A DNA stretch of 64,000 bases from Pegoplata infirma (lineage: Eukaryota > Arthropoda > Insecta > Diptera > Anthomyiidae), in NCBI GenBank assembly GCA_963921195.1, contig OY992540.1:136202694-136266693 (forward strand), written 5' to 3'. The notes under the pieces are model-generated. The model was given only the letters and a program-made list of their open reading frames with translations. It was not told the origin of the DNA and did not search any database. A program made the translations under genes and the position numbers. This document shows, one piece after another, positions 1 through 11,790 of the stretch. Within the stretch, counting starts at the first letter, position 1; every line of letters begins with the position of its first letter.

Positions 1-395
1 ACGAGATAAAAAACACGATAACTTTCGAAAGACAATAATGAGACTGCTGAAATGTGGCATGTATATTTGCTGTTCCCTAGGTCTGTTTGGTATTGAATTT
101 CAGCTCAATCGGTCTAGTGGTTCAAAAGTTATAAACAAAACCCCGAATTTCAGATTGGGTTCATCTTAAATGCCACGTGGTAAACAAGTTTTAAAAACAT
201 TGGTGGTAACATAGCAATGCTTTTTAAACTTGTTTAGTTTTAAAGCAATGCTTTTTAAACTTGTTTATTTTTAAAAGCATTGGTAACTTAAAAATTACAC
301 TCGAAAAAAAGTTTACACTCAAAAAAAATTTTACACTAAAAAAAAAAAATTATTTTTTTTTTTACAAAAATGTCAATATTTTGGGGAAAAGACAG
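1..395. mobile_element. DINE-like interspersed element, subfamily A, truncated by window edge
   Basis: The sequence matches the middle of the complete copies at 7135-8093 and 62038-63043: the stretch about a GATAAAAAACACGATAAC motif, then AATCGGTC.AGTGGTTCAAAAG, then ACACTCGAAAAAA. The hairpin start and the GTCC run lie outside the window. The similarity stops near 395. The piece at 3955-4206 may be the other end of the same element, separated by later insertions. Noncoding. Confidence 0.7.
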
Positions 396-648
396 GAAAA
401 GTTAAAAATTCAAAAAAAAGTTTTTTAATTGAAAAATGGATTAGTTTGTTATTAGAAGTGAGTGGTAAGTTTTTGTTCATTTAATGCAAATCGGTGCGTT
501 AAATTTAAAAAGCACCAATATCGGGAGGAATTTTAATATGGGGACTACGCACAAAAAATCAATTTCAATAATCTTCGGCCTTGGGCCTTAAACTTTTCTT
601 AAGTTCCAAATTCCAGATCAATTAATTGATAATTGCGACTTAAAGATA
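396..648. mobile_element. DINE-like subfamily B fragment (left part) and unassigned AT-rich DNA
   Basis: From about 560 the sequence resembles 6350-6440 of the intact subfamily B copy (CTTGGGCC, then AATTGCGAC). Its continuation, CTAGGACCA then AGTTACAAACATCA, reappears at 3578-3625. The element at 649-3575 therefore appears to have landed in this fragment. Nothing is recognised in 396-559. Confidence 0.5.
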
Positions 649-3575
649 CACTCTAAAAAATGCATGTAACTTTACTATTATTAAGTTAGTAAATTTTCAT
701 GTATATTTACAGAAAAAGCGCATACATAAACACGTAGTGTGTAAAACAAATAGTTACATATTTATTTGCAAAGAATTACACGCAAAGTATAGTATATCGT
801 GTTTTGTGAAACATGTTTATAAGATCATAAACACTTCCACTTTAAATATAAAGTTTTTCTATGTAAAATTTGTTTCAAACACAAAATATGTAATCGTACA
901 TAATTTAACATAGTATTAAGGAAATTGTCAAAACTTTTTAGAAAAATTATTAAAATTAAAAAATTCAATAAAGCCCAAAACAGCTTGCAACTGAGGATTT
1001 AAATACAATAATATCAGCTTCTCTTGGTAAGTAAATGCATTTTTTTTGATAGTTTCGCACATGATGGAGTTGTGGTTTCTATAAAGACCCTGTTTTACGT
1101 GTGAGGACCTTATTTAGTTCAAATTTTTAATCTAAAAATTAGCATTGTATAATTTTATTAAATTTCTTAATTTTTTTAGGAAACCAATATTAAAGTCAAA
1201 ATATGGAGCAACAATTTACATCAAAATTTTCTTAAAAATTTGAAACCAATAGGAAAACATTCATCCATTGCTATATCTCTATATGCAAGGAAGAAATAAC
1301 GCATAAGCTGTTACTCAGAGGGTTTTTCAGTATTCGGCAGCATTATGGATCAAAAAGCTCAACAAGTGAGAGCTTTAAATTCTGATGTGCGGAATCTTCA
1401 ATACCTCTAAAAAAAAAATCGTACAGAAAAATAAAATTAAATTGCCATGGGTGTTTTGTGGTATGAAGAACGGCGGCAACATTGGGGTCATCTTCTTAGT
1501 CACACAGCCAAAAGGGGGACATGCTGAAAAAAATCCTAATCCCCTAGAACCAAGTGTAGGTCAATGTACTTCATATGAAAAATTCCCAGATTCTGAGAAA
1601 TTGTTTCTATCGAAATTCTTAGAATCTGAGACTATTTTTTCAGATTCTGAGACTTTTTTTCTATCGAAAAAATCTCAGATTCTGAGACTATTTTTCTAAA
1701 ATAAAATACTCAGATTCTGAGACTATTTTTCTATAGAAAAATTCTCGAATTCTAAGACTATTTTTCTATAGAAAAATTCTCAGATTCTGCGACTATTTTT
1801 CTATAAAAAAATTCTTAGATTTTGAGACTATATTTCTATTGAAAAATTCTCAGATTCTAAGACTATTTTTCTAAAGAAAAATTCTCAGAATCTGAAATTA
1901 TTTTTCTATAGAAAAATTCTCAGATTGTGAGAATATTTTTATTAAGAAAAATTATAAGATTCTGCGACTATTTTTCTATAAAAAAATTCTCAGATTCTGA
2001 GACTATATTTCTTTAGGAAAATTCTCAGATTCTAAGACTATTTTTCTATAGAAAAATTCTCAGAATCTGAAATTATTTTTCTATAGAAAAATTCTCAGAT
2101 TCTGAGAATATTTTTCTATAGAAAAGTTCTCAAATTCTGAGACTATTTTTATATAGAAAAATTCTCAGATTCTGAGACTATTTTTATATAGAAAAATTCT
2201 CAGATTCTGAGACTATTTTTATATAGAAAAATTCTCAGATTCTGAGATTATTTTTCTATAGAAAAATTCTCAAATTCTGAGACTATTTTTCTATAGAAAA
2301 CGTCTCAGATTCTGAAACATTTTTTCTATAGAAAAAGTGTGAGATTCTTCCACATTTTTTCTATAGAAAAATTATTACATTCTTACACGTTTTTTCTATA
2401 GAAAAATTCTTACATTCTAAAACATTTTTTCTATTGAAAAATTTTCAGCTTCTGAGACTTTTTTTTCTCTAGAAAAATTCTCAAATATTGTGACATTTTT
2501 TTCTATAGAAAAATTCTCATATTCTGAACCATTATTTCTGCAGAAAAATTCTCAAATTCTGAGACATTTTTTCTAGAGGAGATTTCTCAGATTCTGAGAC
2601 ATTTTTTCTATAGAAATGTTCTCGGATTTTGGGACAATTTTTCTATAGAAAAAAAGATTTTTTCTACAGAAAAATTTTCAGATTTTTAAAAATTTTTTTC
2701 ATTAAAATTCTGAGAAATTTTGTCTCAAATTCCGAGACATTTTTTCAAAATTTGAGAATTTTTCTATAGAAAAAATATCTCAGAATCTGTGAAATCCTCT
2801 ATAGAAAAAAATGTTTCAGAATTTTAATATTTTTCTATAAATTTTTTTTTTCAAAATTTTAGAATTTTGCTATAGAAAAAATGTATCAGAATACGAGAAT
2901 TTTTCTATAGAAAAATGTGTCAGAATCTAAGAGGTTTTTCTATAAAAAAAAAATGTTTCAAAATCTGCATGGTATAAAAGATTCGGCACAGCCAAATTTA
3001 ACACTCTTGTTGATATTAAAAAAGGTTTAAAAAAAAAATTTCGGACTCTGGGAAATATTTTATAGAAAAGTTGTTAGATCTTAGCAAGAGTTAGTTAAAA
3101 GATAAAATTATTTCAGCAACATTGGTAATTTAATTGTTTATTTGTTTAATCTAATTTTTTTTACGTAGTCTTAGCGTTTTTATTAAATTTTAAGATTGTT
3201 TTAAGCCTTTATTAAAATTTTTATTTTAAATAAAACATCATTTAAAAATAAATTTCTTGTTTTTTAATATTTAAATTTTGAAGAGTTAGTGTGGTTTTAT
3301 AAAAAGCATTTTCAATGTATATGCACATAATTTTCATGTATTTTCAGGCATTTCTATTTTAAGTTTACTAAATTAAAATTTATGTTTACACACAAACACC
3401 GTAAAATTTATTGAAACATTTTTGTTCCGAAACATTTTGTAGACACATGAATATGTACGTTTACATACTTTGTGTCTATCACTTTAAACACAACATGTAT
3501 TTTTACACGGTTTATAGTAGGAGAATAGTTACCTACTATAAACAGGGTAAATTTACATGAAAATTGATTAGAGTG
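649..3575. mobile_element. TIR element with TA target duplication carrying a minisatellite
   Basis: The ends are CACTCTAA at 649 and its complement TTAGAGTG at 3568-3575, each flanked by TA (647-648 and 3576-3577). Subterminal parts are also partly inverted (TTTTCATGTA-type motifs). The flanks on both sides match one continuous stretch of DINE-like subfamily B, which supports a real insertion. TA duplication suggests a Tc1/mariner-type non-autonomous element. No transposase is visible. Most of the interior is the dyad minisatellite at 1590-2980. Confidence 0.6.
1590..2980. repeat. Dyad minisatellite array 1 (unit about 33-35 bp)
   Basis: Each unit alternates two palindromic blocks, TCTCAGATTCTGAGA and TTTTTCTATAGAAAAA, joined by a few A/T-rich bases. 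Copies are regular between about 1680 and 2600 and decay at the edges. From about 2760 the core changes to the complementary form CAGAATCTG, so the array switches orientation near its right end. The same unit forms array 2 at 21080-23470. Confidence 0.9.
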
Positions 3576-3625
3576 TAGGTCTAGGACCACCAATATTTTG
3601 GATAGTTACAAACATCAACAGAAAC

Positions 3626-3954
3626 TTCTTTTCACTCTGGAGTGGTCTGGGGTATTAACATTTTTAGTATAAGCGTATTTTTGTCATGACGATTTTTTGA
3701 AGACAAATTTTTTTTCAACTTGACGATTTTTTTTTTTAAATTGACGATTTCTCCAAAAAAAAGTTGGCAGCACTATTTATGATTAATGTTTTATTCAAAA
3801 AGTAGTCCCAAAAAATTTTAAAAAATATTTAATAAAAAAAATAATTGTTAAAATTATGAAAATCCTCAACTGGACAAATTATGTTTTAACTGGAAACTGG
3901 ACCAGACCTCAAATACCTGGATAATCCAGGCCATTCCAGGCCGTCTGGCAACCC
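3626..3954. other. No gene or recognised element
   Basis: AT-rich DNA with T and A runs and several short CCAGG-type direct and inverted motifs at 3890-3950. It ends in GGCAACCCTA, which resembles a hAT terminus, but I found no partner end. Confidence 0.4.
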
Positions 3955-4206
3955 TAACGTGCATCCACTTAGAAATATTTTTACAGTAAAAAAAATCTTT
4001 ACACTCGAAAAATATTTTACACTCAAAAAAAAAATAGTATTTTTTTTTTAAAATGACAGAAAAGAGTTTTTTACTCAAAATAAAATATTTCTAATCAAAT
4101 TTGTTAATTTTTTTCACTTTAAAAAAGTACTTTCCTTTAAAAAAGGCACTGTGGAGGGTATTCATAGATTCGGCAAAGTCGAATTTAACTTTTCTACTTG
4201 TTTTTT
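3955..4206. mobile_element. DINE-like subfamily A, 3' end fragment
   Basis: It holds the ACACTCAAAAAA-rich region and the terminal hairpin block GTGGAGGGTATTCATAGATT then GGCAAAGTCGAATTTAACTT then CTACTTGT, as in the complete copies at 8039-8093 and 62991-63043. It may belong with the fragment at 1-395. Confidence 0.7.
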
Positions 4207-5021
4207 TAATTTCTTGAACGTAGGAAAAATCCGCCATTTTTTACAAATTTCAAATGGCAATATCTCGAAAGCCGTTCGACCGATTTTAAATTTTATTTGA
4301 TATTCGTGCTCACCGTAACAAATATGGTGTAACGAAAGAATTTTTTTTTCTTTTAATTTCTCAAAAATCCAATACTATGATTGCCGGGCGCCACGGATTA
4401 ATTTAATCCGATTGACCTCAAATTTGCACCACATAAGTTTTAGACCTAGGAATTTAAAAAATTGGCCAGACACTTGGTAAAATCGAAAGTTAAAAAAATG
4501 CCAGTCTACTGACCATAGCTGAGTCGAACTGGGCTTAAAATTCCCGATATCGATGAAATTTGAAAAAAAAAGTCAATATTTGTGTTACCCTAATATGTAA
4601 AGTGTCTGTTGCAACTATTAGTAGCAACAATGTATAATTTTATTTGCTAGTGCTACTTCCACATAGATGGTATTATTCTTATTAAAAAAAACCCCACACA
4701 AACTGTAGTCACGAGCAACGACATACAGACGTCAACATATACTAATTGTGAATAAAAGAGTTGCCATGTTATGGCAACTGGACTGGTTACATTCGTGCTA
4801 GGCTTACTTTAAGATTTTTTCAGAAGACTTTAAATCTTACAATAACCAAACAGCTTTAATAATTTTGCGTTTAACCTGATTGTGGTTACTATTTCTAATT
4901 TTAAAAGAATTCTAAATGGCAACCCTAACCTGTAACTCGATAGCAAACTGATGCTGCAAAATAAAAACTTACGCAAAGTAAATGTTATAAAAGCTTAATA
5001 CTTGAAAATGTCATAGTTCAC
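4207..5021. other. No gene or recognised element
   Basis: AT-rich unassigned sequence. It includes generic motifs such as ATATCTCGAAA also found in other elements here, but no open frame of note and no clear termini. Confidence 0.4.
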
Positions 5022-5029
5022 ATGTACAT

Positions 5030-6893
5030 TAGGGTGGTTTTTTATTTTATTTTTTTTTGGAATTTCGAGGAGCGCGCAGCGGATTTTTGTGCCATTTGAT
5101 GTTAAAATAATTGTGTAAGAATTTGAGCTAAATCGGATAAAATTAACCCGAGGCGCAAGGAGGTCAAAGTTTCGAGAAAAAGCCAAAATGGCCAAATTTT
5201 GAAAAAACTTAAAAAAATGTAAATTTTGTAGAAATAAAAAAAATAAAATATTTTTTATTTAACTTTCTAGCAATAATACTCAGAAAAAATTATTTTTACT
5301 TTTTATGACGGCAGTAACACTTTCAAACATGAAATACAAAAATTACCATGGATTTTGGGGGGTACCTGATATGAGTGTTTTCGATTTTTTGAAAATTTTA
5401 TTAAACAAAAAAAATTAAATCTTACTATTCTATAGCAATGGATTATTAAATACATCCTAAGGCTTAAATATTTAAAAAATTGGGGATATCCATCGACTCA
5501 ATTTTTTTTTGGAGTCATTTGAGTTTTGCAGATTTCAAGGAGTCAAATGACTCCAAAAAAAAATTGAGTCGATGGATATCCCCAATTTTTTAAATATTTA
5601 AGCCTTAGGATGCATTTAATAATCCATTGCTATAAAATAGTAAGATTTAATTTTTTTGTTTAATAAAATTTTCAAAAAATCGAAAACACTCATTTCAGGT
5701 ACCCCCCAAAATGCATGGTAATTTTTGTATTTCATGTTTGAAAGTGTTACTGCCGTCATAAAAAGTAAAGATAATTTTTTCTGAGTATTATTGCAAGAAA
5801 GTTAAATAAAAACAAGTAAGAAAATTATAGTCGGTCAAGACCGACCATATAATACCCTACACCAAGGTTTCCCGGAAAATGGGTCCCATGGATCGATTAG
5901 ATCTATATGTTGTAAAACCTTTAATAAGTGAAGAAAACACTCACAAATCAAATTTGAGTGAAATAGGCTTCTATTTGTTGACAATAAACCGCTTTAACTG
6001 AATATCGGGCGAAATTTTCACAAGGGGTCTGAGTCCAAAACTGGTCCGATGATTATCAGGTTTGATAAGGTTATTTAAGTACGCGTTTAACATACACAAA
6101 CAAAATTTTAATTAAATATTTTCTATTTTCATGAAATTTGAGACATTTATGTGAAAATCGGGAAGGTGGTTTGTATGGGGGCTACAAGAAGAACTGGTCC
6201 GATTTCTTTGAAATTCGGAACGATGATATGTGAAGACAAAACATGTTTACCATCCAAATTTCAAAGCGATACCTTCTATAATACGGTTATTAGAGTCATT
6301 TGAGCCAAAACTAAAGAGGACCTTTGTATGGGGGCTAGGTCTAAATATGGACCGATTTTTTCCAATTTCAATAGGCTTCGTCCTTGGGCCAAGAGAGACT
6401 TAAGTTTCAAATTTCAAGTCAATTGATTAAAAATTGCGACCTGTATCGTGTTTACACCGTTTACATGGACAGACAGACAGACAGACGGACGGACGGACGG
6501 ACGGACGGACGGACAGACGGACGGACGGACGGACATCGCTAAATCGACTCAAAAAGTGATTCTGAGTCGATCGGTATACCTAAAGGTGGGTCTAGGACCA
6601 ATATTTCGGGTAGTTACAAACATCAGCACAAACTCATTATACCCTGTACCACAGTGTGGTGTAGGGTATAAATATTTTGTTTTTTTTTATTTCAACAAAA
6701 TTTACATTTTTTTAAGTTTTTTCAAAATTTGGCCATTTTGGCTTTTTCTCGAAACTTTGACCTTCTTGCGCCTCGGGTTAATTTTATCCGATTTAGCTCA
6801 AATTTTTACACAATTATTTTAACATCAAATGTCACAAAAATCCGCTGCGCGCTCCTCGAAATTCCAAAAAAAATAAAATAAAAAACCACCCTA
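5030..6893. mobile_element. Palindromic hAT-like element with 8-bp target duplication
   Basis: The ends are TAGGGTGGTTTTTTATTTTA and its complement, flanked by the identical octamer ATGTACAT (5022-5029 and 6894-6901). Almost the whole element is inverted repeat: the left arm 5030-5520 matches 5535-5811 plus 6671-6893, with the axis near 5530. The right arm is split by a DINE-like insertion at 5812-6670. TIR sequence and 8-bp duplication fit the hAT superfamily. No coding capacity. Confidence 0.85.
5812..6670. mobile_element. DINE-like interspersed element, subfamily B, complete
   Basis: It starts ACAAGTAAGAAAATTATAG with a hairpin (TCGGTCAAGACCGA, 5832-5845) and ends with the hairpin ACCCTGTACCACAGTGTGGT..AGGGT near 6637-6668. 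A GACAGA/GGAC tetranucleotide run lies at 6470-6535. The sequence flanking it rejoins exactly to the arm of the host hAT-like element. The structure (two blocks around a GTCY-type microsatellite with a terminal stem-loop) is that described for Drosophila DINE-1/Helentron INEs; the family name is inference. Confidence 0.75.
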
Positions 6894-7044
6894 ATGTACA
6901 TACATACAATATCCCCAGCATATTTACTAGTAAAACCCTTCAACTTTTAATGCCACATTTTAAAATTGCATATACAGCAATCGAAAGAGTGAGAGTGATG
7001 ATAACATTTATTCAGCTGGAACGACTAACAAATACCCTATACTA

Positions 7045-8549
7045 CACACAAAAAAAAAAAACTTTGTCAAATTACTAGGAAAGGTCTCGCTCGTAACCAC
7101 ATTTTACCAATATTTGACAGTTGTCCATGTTTTTATACCCTCCACTATAGTGATAGAGGGTATATATAAGTTTGTCATTCCGTTTGTAACACATCGAACT
7201 ATTTGTCTAGGACCCCATAAAGTATATATATTCATGATCCTCGATCGATTTTAAGTCGATCTAGCGATGTCCGTCCGTCCGTCTGTCTGTCTGTCAGTTG
7301 AAAACACGCTAACTTTTGAAAGACTTTACAGAGGCTACTGAAGTTTGGCATATATGTTCGTCATTTACCGGGTCAGGTTGGTATTGCAATCAAGCCAAAT
7401 ATGTCCAGTGGTTCAAAAGTTATGAGCAAAAGATTAAATTTCGGCAAAGGTTTTCGCGAATTTACGAGATAAAAAACACGATAACTTTCAAAAGACATTA
7501 ATGAGACTACTGAAACATGACGCGTATCTTTCCCGTTCCCCAGGTCTGTTTGGGATTGAATTTCAGCTTAATCGGTCCAGTGGTTCAAAAGTTATAAGCA
7601 AAACCCTGACTTTCAGATTGGTTTCATCTTAAATGCCACGTGGTAAACAAGTTTTAAAAGCATTGGTGGTATCTTAACAATGCTTTTTAAACTTGTTTAG
7701 TTTTAAAGCAATGCTTTTTAAACTTGTTTAGTTTTAAAAGTATTGGTAGCTTAAAAATTACACTCGAAAAAAAATATTATACACAAAAAAAATTTACACT
7801 CAAAATAAAATTTAGTTTTTTTTTTACAAAAATTACAATATTTTGTGTACGTACGTGCATTCAGTCAGAAATATTTTTACAGTAAAAAAAACATTACACT
7901 CGAAAAAAGTATTACACTCAAAAAAAAATTAGTAATTTTTCTTTTTTTTTTTTTTAAATGACAAAAAAAATAGTGTTTTTTACTCAAAAGAAATTTCATC
8001 TAATCAAAATTTTTAATTTTTTTCACGATAAAAAATTATTGTGGAGGGTTTTCATAGATTCGGCAAAGTCGAATTTAACTTTTCTACTTGTTTATAAACA
8101 AATTTAGATCGAAATTTACATTTTTTTTTTTAATTTTACAATTTTTTTTGTAATTTTACAAATTTGCAAGATAATTTTACAAAAAAAAAAAATCTAGTAA
8201 ATTCACGAGTATTCCTTGTAATTTCAATTGCGCCAAAAAACTGTAAAATTACAATTTTATTGGTAAAAAGCTTGTAAAATTGCAAAATGATTGGTAAAAA
8301 GCTTGTAAAATTACTAGGAATTCTCGTAAAATAGGAGGTAGCAAAAAATCTAGTAAAATTATGAAACCTTGTAAATTTTATCGTGTCAAAAAATTTGTAA
8401 ATTAAAAATTTTTTGGTAAAAACCTTGTAAAATTACAAAATTATTGGTAAAATGCTTGTAAAATTACTTGGAATTTTTGTGAAATAAGAGGTAGCAAAAA
8501 AAAAAGTTACAATTTTTTTTTGTAATTTTACAAGGTTTTTTTTTGAGTG
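7045..8549. mobile_element. TA-inserting MITE with TIR CACACAAAAAAAA, interrupted
   Basis: The ends are CACACAAAAAAAAAAACTTTG and, inverted, CAAGGTTTTTTTTTGAGTG, flanked by TA at 7043-7044 and 8550-8551. The interior is full of TTGTAAAATTAC-type words on both strands. A second copy of the family lies at 45818-46320. A DINE-like element occupies 7135-8093, and the MITE sequence resumes on its far side. Confidence 0.7.
7135..8093. mobile_element. DINE-like interspersed element, subfamily A, complete
   Basis: Start hairpin ATACCCTCCACTATAGTGAT then AGAGGGTATATATAAG; GTCCGTCC/GTCTGTCT run at 7268-7295; body with two AGTGGTTCAAAAGTTAT blocks; ACACTCAAAA region; end hairpin GTGGAGGG at 8041, then the GGCAAAGTC and CTACTTG end. 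This is the clearest forward reference copy for subfamily A in the window. Noncoding; the open frame at 7316-7501 is incidental. Confidence 0.8.
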
Positions 8550-8551
8550 TA

Positions 8552-9095
8552 AGAGCTACAAAAATGCTTTTAAACTTGTTTTTTGTGTTGGCAATATTTA
8601 CTGAGATATGAGCATTTAAAAATTTTCGGGAATGCCAACTTTTTTAAATCCAAAGTTGTAAGAGGACCGGCGATACTATGGAAATCCAAAGAACCAAAAA
8701 TATCATCCATTTTGCTCTATCTGACTTTGTTTTCGAGACATTGCCATTTTAAGTTTTTGAGAAAAAAAATCCCCGAGTTATAAAAATTGTACTAAAATAG
8801 TGTAAAAACTTCCTCAAATCTAAGAAGATTAACTAATTGGTAGACAATTACGTCCTAAAACTAAAGAAGAGGAATTTATGGAAAATTTCTTTGGCGGTAA
8901 GAATTTCTTCCATGTATTAGGGAATTCTATTTAAGGAAAATAATGGACTATTTAACAGTACATGAACTAAATTTTTTTCCTAACAGTTAAGAAAATTTCC
9001 CAAATGTTAGTTAAATTTAACTTAATTGTGGGAAAATTTATCAACTATTTTGAAGAAAATGTTTCCAAAGTATAAGTTAAGTCGTTTTTTGAGTG
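8552..9095. mobile_element. Partial TIR element, same family as 30805-31911
   Basis: It runs parallel to the right half of the element at 30805-31911: GAGCTACAAAAATGC, GTGTTGGCA.TATTTAC.GAGATATG, ATGGAAAATTTCTTTGGC, and the end TTTTTTGAGTG followed by TA. The left half is missing where the preceding MITE lies. Confidence 0.55.
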
Positions 9096-9482
9096 TAGTA
9101 AAATTTTGTGGGCAACATTTTTGTAGAACATTTCATCCCTGCCCTCCCCCCTTTTCGGGGTGTTTTTCACGATTTGTTAGAGTAGAGCAAAAATTACCGC
9201 TATGAGAGGGAGTTAGAGGGTTAATATGTTCCACAAATATATTTGCCATAATATTTTCTACAAAGTTCCTGGACATACCATACACCTCAGATGTAAAGAA
9301 AACTTAGTTTTAAATGCCGATATGCTATAAGAACAGGCCAACGCTGGGAAACTTTAATCGCCTCTAAAATAAAATTCCGATGTGATCTTTCAAAACGCCG
9401 ACACACGTGTATCTTTTTTGTCTCCTCTACTATAATCAATCGTCGGATCCGCGTAAAGTTTGAAATTGTTCTACAGTGTTAT
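9096..9482. other. No gene or recognised element
   Basis: AT-rich sequence with a short C/G-rich patch (CCCTCCCCCCTTTTCGGGG at 9142-9160). No termini, RNA gene or credible open frame seen. Confidence 0.35.
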
Positions 9483-9844
9483 TAGAGATGGGATTTTAGT
9501 GCAAATGCATGTTTTTTGTCTAAAAATTATAGAAGAAATTTGCGTTTAAATGGCATTGATTTATTGGTAAGGCATTGATTTATTTTTGCATATTTTGGTG
9601 AAAATTTATATTTTAGCGTATTTTGGATTTAAATGCATATTTTGTGCATATTTTCAAATTTTAAGTGAATATTTTTTCATATTTTGGAATAAATTAGCAA
9701 AAACGCAAATTGAAATTTTTTTGTTTCAAAAACTGTTAACTTTTGGTACATATTCTTATATTTTTTAATGCATATTTTGAATTTTTTAGTGCATATTTTA
9801 TGCGCATATTTTTGATTTTTTAGTGCATGAAAATTTGAATCCTA
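9483..9844. mobile_element. hAT-like element, diverged copy of the 27375-29986 family
   Basis: It begins TAGAGATGGGATTTTAGTGCA and carries the family's ATGCATATTTTG.GCATATTTT blocks and the TTTTTAGTGCATGAAAAT end block. The right terminus is degenerate and I found no target duplication. The open frame at 9586-9768 is a by-product of the TGCATATTTT repeats. Confidence 0.6.
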
Positions 9845-9849
9845 ATAAT

Positions 9850-11790
9850 TAATCCAATGGTGCTAGCCGTTTTCCAAAGTTAGCGCTCGTATTCGCGATA
9901 TTCGCGATTTAAAATTTTAATGCTTAAGTACAATAAAACACGGTGCCCTGGATAGGATTTAAATAAAATGTTGGTGTTACTCCAATTTTTAAGTGGATTA
10001 TGTTTTTAGAAGATAAAAGAAGGAAAATGAGCCAAAAAAGAAAAAAAAGTACTAGGCGCTTTTTTTTTTTGGCGGGCAAAAAGATGAATTTCAAAAAAAT
10101 AAAAAAGAATTTATTCTTTCAAATGCATTAAAATTTGTATATGCGGATGTAAATTCATCACATATTTACTTATCAGTGAGATTTAGATATATTTGTAACA
10201 TATTTTTCCAGATATGAGACTTAAAAGAATAATTTCACTATTAATTGAAACTAAATGAAATATGTCCTTGTAAATTATTTATAAATGTAAGTTCTTAAAA
10301 GATTTCAGTGTACTAACCAGACGGACAGCAGAACACAAAGTTGACTCAGTGTAGACCTTAGTGAGTCATATAATTTTAAAAGAATTAATACTTTTTTGTT
10401 AAAAATGTTTTTTCAAAACTAATAAAAATCAGAAAACGATAGTAAAAATCATTAAAAATGTGTTTACAATGCCTAAGGAAGAGTAAAATAAAGTAAATAG
10501 TTTAAAAAGAGATACAGAAAGTGGTTTGGACTATTTGTTTATTGCGAAACTTATGGATGGACTTAATATCCTTTTTTAATTTTGTTTATTTCGCCAAAAA
10601 TCCTTTGTAAATTTTGTTTGTATTGTTGGGGTAACTTCCCCTCTTCAAAATCTAGAAACAGATTCAATATTAAATGTGATGTAACTGCTAGAGTTAAAAT
10701 TTTCATTAAATTAAAAAAGAAATTTGATTTAGTCTCACTAAATAGTGAAATTATTCTTTTAAGTCTCATATCTGAAAAAATATGTCACATATATATTTAA
10801 ATCTCACTGACAAGTGAATATGTGATGAATTTACATCTGTATAAAACATTTTTAATGCATTTGAAAGAATAAATTCTTTTTTGTTTTTTTGAAATTCATC
10901 TTTTTGCCCGCCAAAAAAAAGCGCCTAGTACTTTTTTTTCTTTTTTGGCTCATTTTCTTTCTTTTATAGTCCAAAAACATAATCCGCTTAAAAATTGGAG
11001 TAACACCAAAATTTTATTTAAATCCTCTCCAGGGCACCGTGAAAAACGATATTTTTCAAATTTTGCGAAAATTTTTAAATTTAAAACCATTCAAGTCAGT
11101 TAAACTAACACAACAAACCGTTGTGCTTTTTTCGCGAAAAACATTTTTTGTTCGCGAAAAATCTTTATTTTCATGAAAAAATTGATTCAATACAAATTGA
11201 TTCAGAAAAAATCAAACAAATATTTTTAGTTTGTTTTGAATTTACGACAGCCATCTGGCAAAGCTAGTTCGTGTACACTAAATCCGATTGTAATATCAGT
11301 TTTTTCGAAGTTATTGTATATATTAGCGATAATCGCGATTATTTATTTTTATTTTTAAGTAAAAAAAAATATTTTTTTATATCACTTAGACAATTGCTGA
11401 ATTTTATCATCTAAACTCTATTGAATACAAATAAAAAATTTTTTATTCGCGAAAATTTTTTTCGCGAATTTTTTTTCGCAAAATTTTTTTTCACAATTTT
11501 TTTTTTTTTATTTTCCTATTAATTTATGAAAATGAGTAGAAGACTATAAATTACAGGCACAAAATTTTTCGAAAAAAAAAAAAATTTGTGATTTTTTTTG
11601 CGGATTTTTTTTTTTCGCGCGGAAAATTTTTTTTTGGCGGAAAAAATACAATGCAATTTCTAAATTTATATTTAAAAACTATCCCAAAAGCATAACAATT
11701 TAATTTTTGTAGTACCAAGGCTTTACAATTTTAAATCGCGAATACGAGCGCTAACTTCGAAAAACGGCTAGCACCATTGAATTCAGCGTA
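9850..11790. mobile_element. TIR element (ends CAATGGTGCTAGCCG), host of 9939-11041
   Basis: The left end CAATGGTGCTAGCCGTTTT, then GTTAGCGCTCGTATTCGCGA, is repeated inverted at 11740-11790. The inside is rich in TTCGCGAAAA words on both strands. A separate TIR element sits at 9939-11041. A third copy of the terminal block starts at 12413. No target duplication was found, so the boundaries rest only on the inverted repeat. Confidence 0.55.
9939..11041. mobile_element. Long-TIR foldback element (ends CACGGTGCCCTGG)
   Basis: It starts CACGGTGCCCTGGATAGGAT (9939) and ends with the inverted CCAGGGCACCGTG (11041). The arms are about 310 bp (9939-10245 and 10730-11041) with shared words AGTACTAGGCGC and AATGCATT. 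AAAA flanks both ends and could be a short duplication. The unique middle (10246-10729) has no credible gene. CAC..TG ends resemble Transib/Chapaev-type elements, but that is a weak inference. Confidence 0.65.

Noticed and set aside
1590..2980. CRISPR-like array
   Set aside because: The units are directly adjacent palindromes with no unique spacers, and the organism is a eukaryote.
396..3954. A single large element between the DINE-like pieces 1-395 and 3955-4206
   Set aside because: GGCAACCCTA at 3945-3954 resembles a hAT end but no matching start exists near 396 and no target duplication was found.
6448..6822. 124-residue frame with TDGRTDGQTDGR repeats
   Set aside because: It translates the GGAC/GACA tetranucleotide run of a DINE-like element and continues across its junction with the host element.
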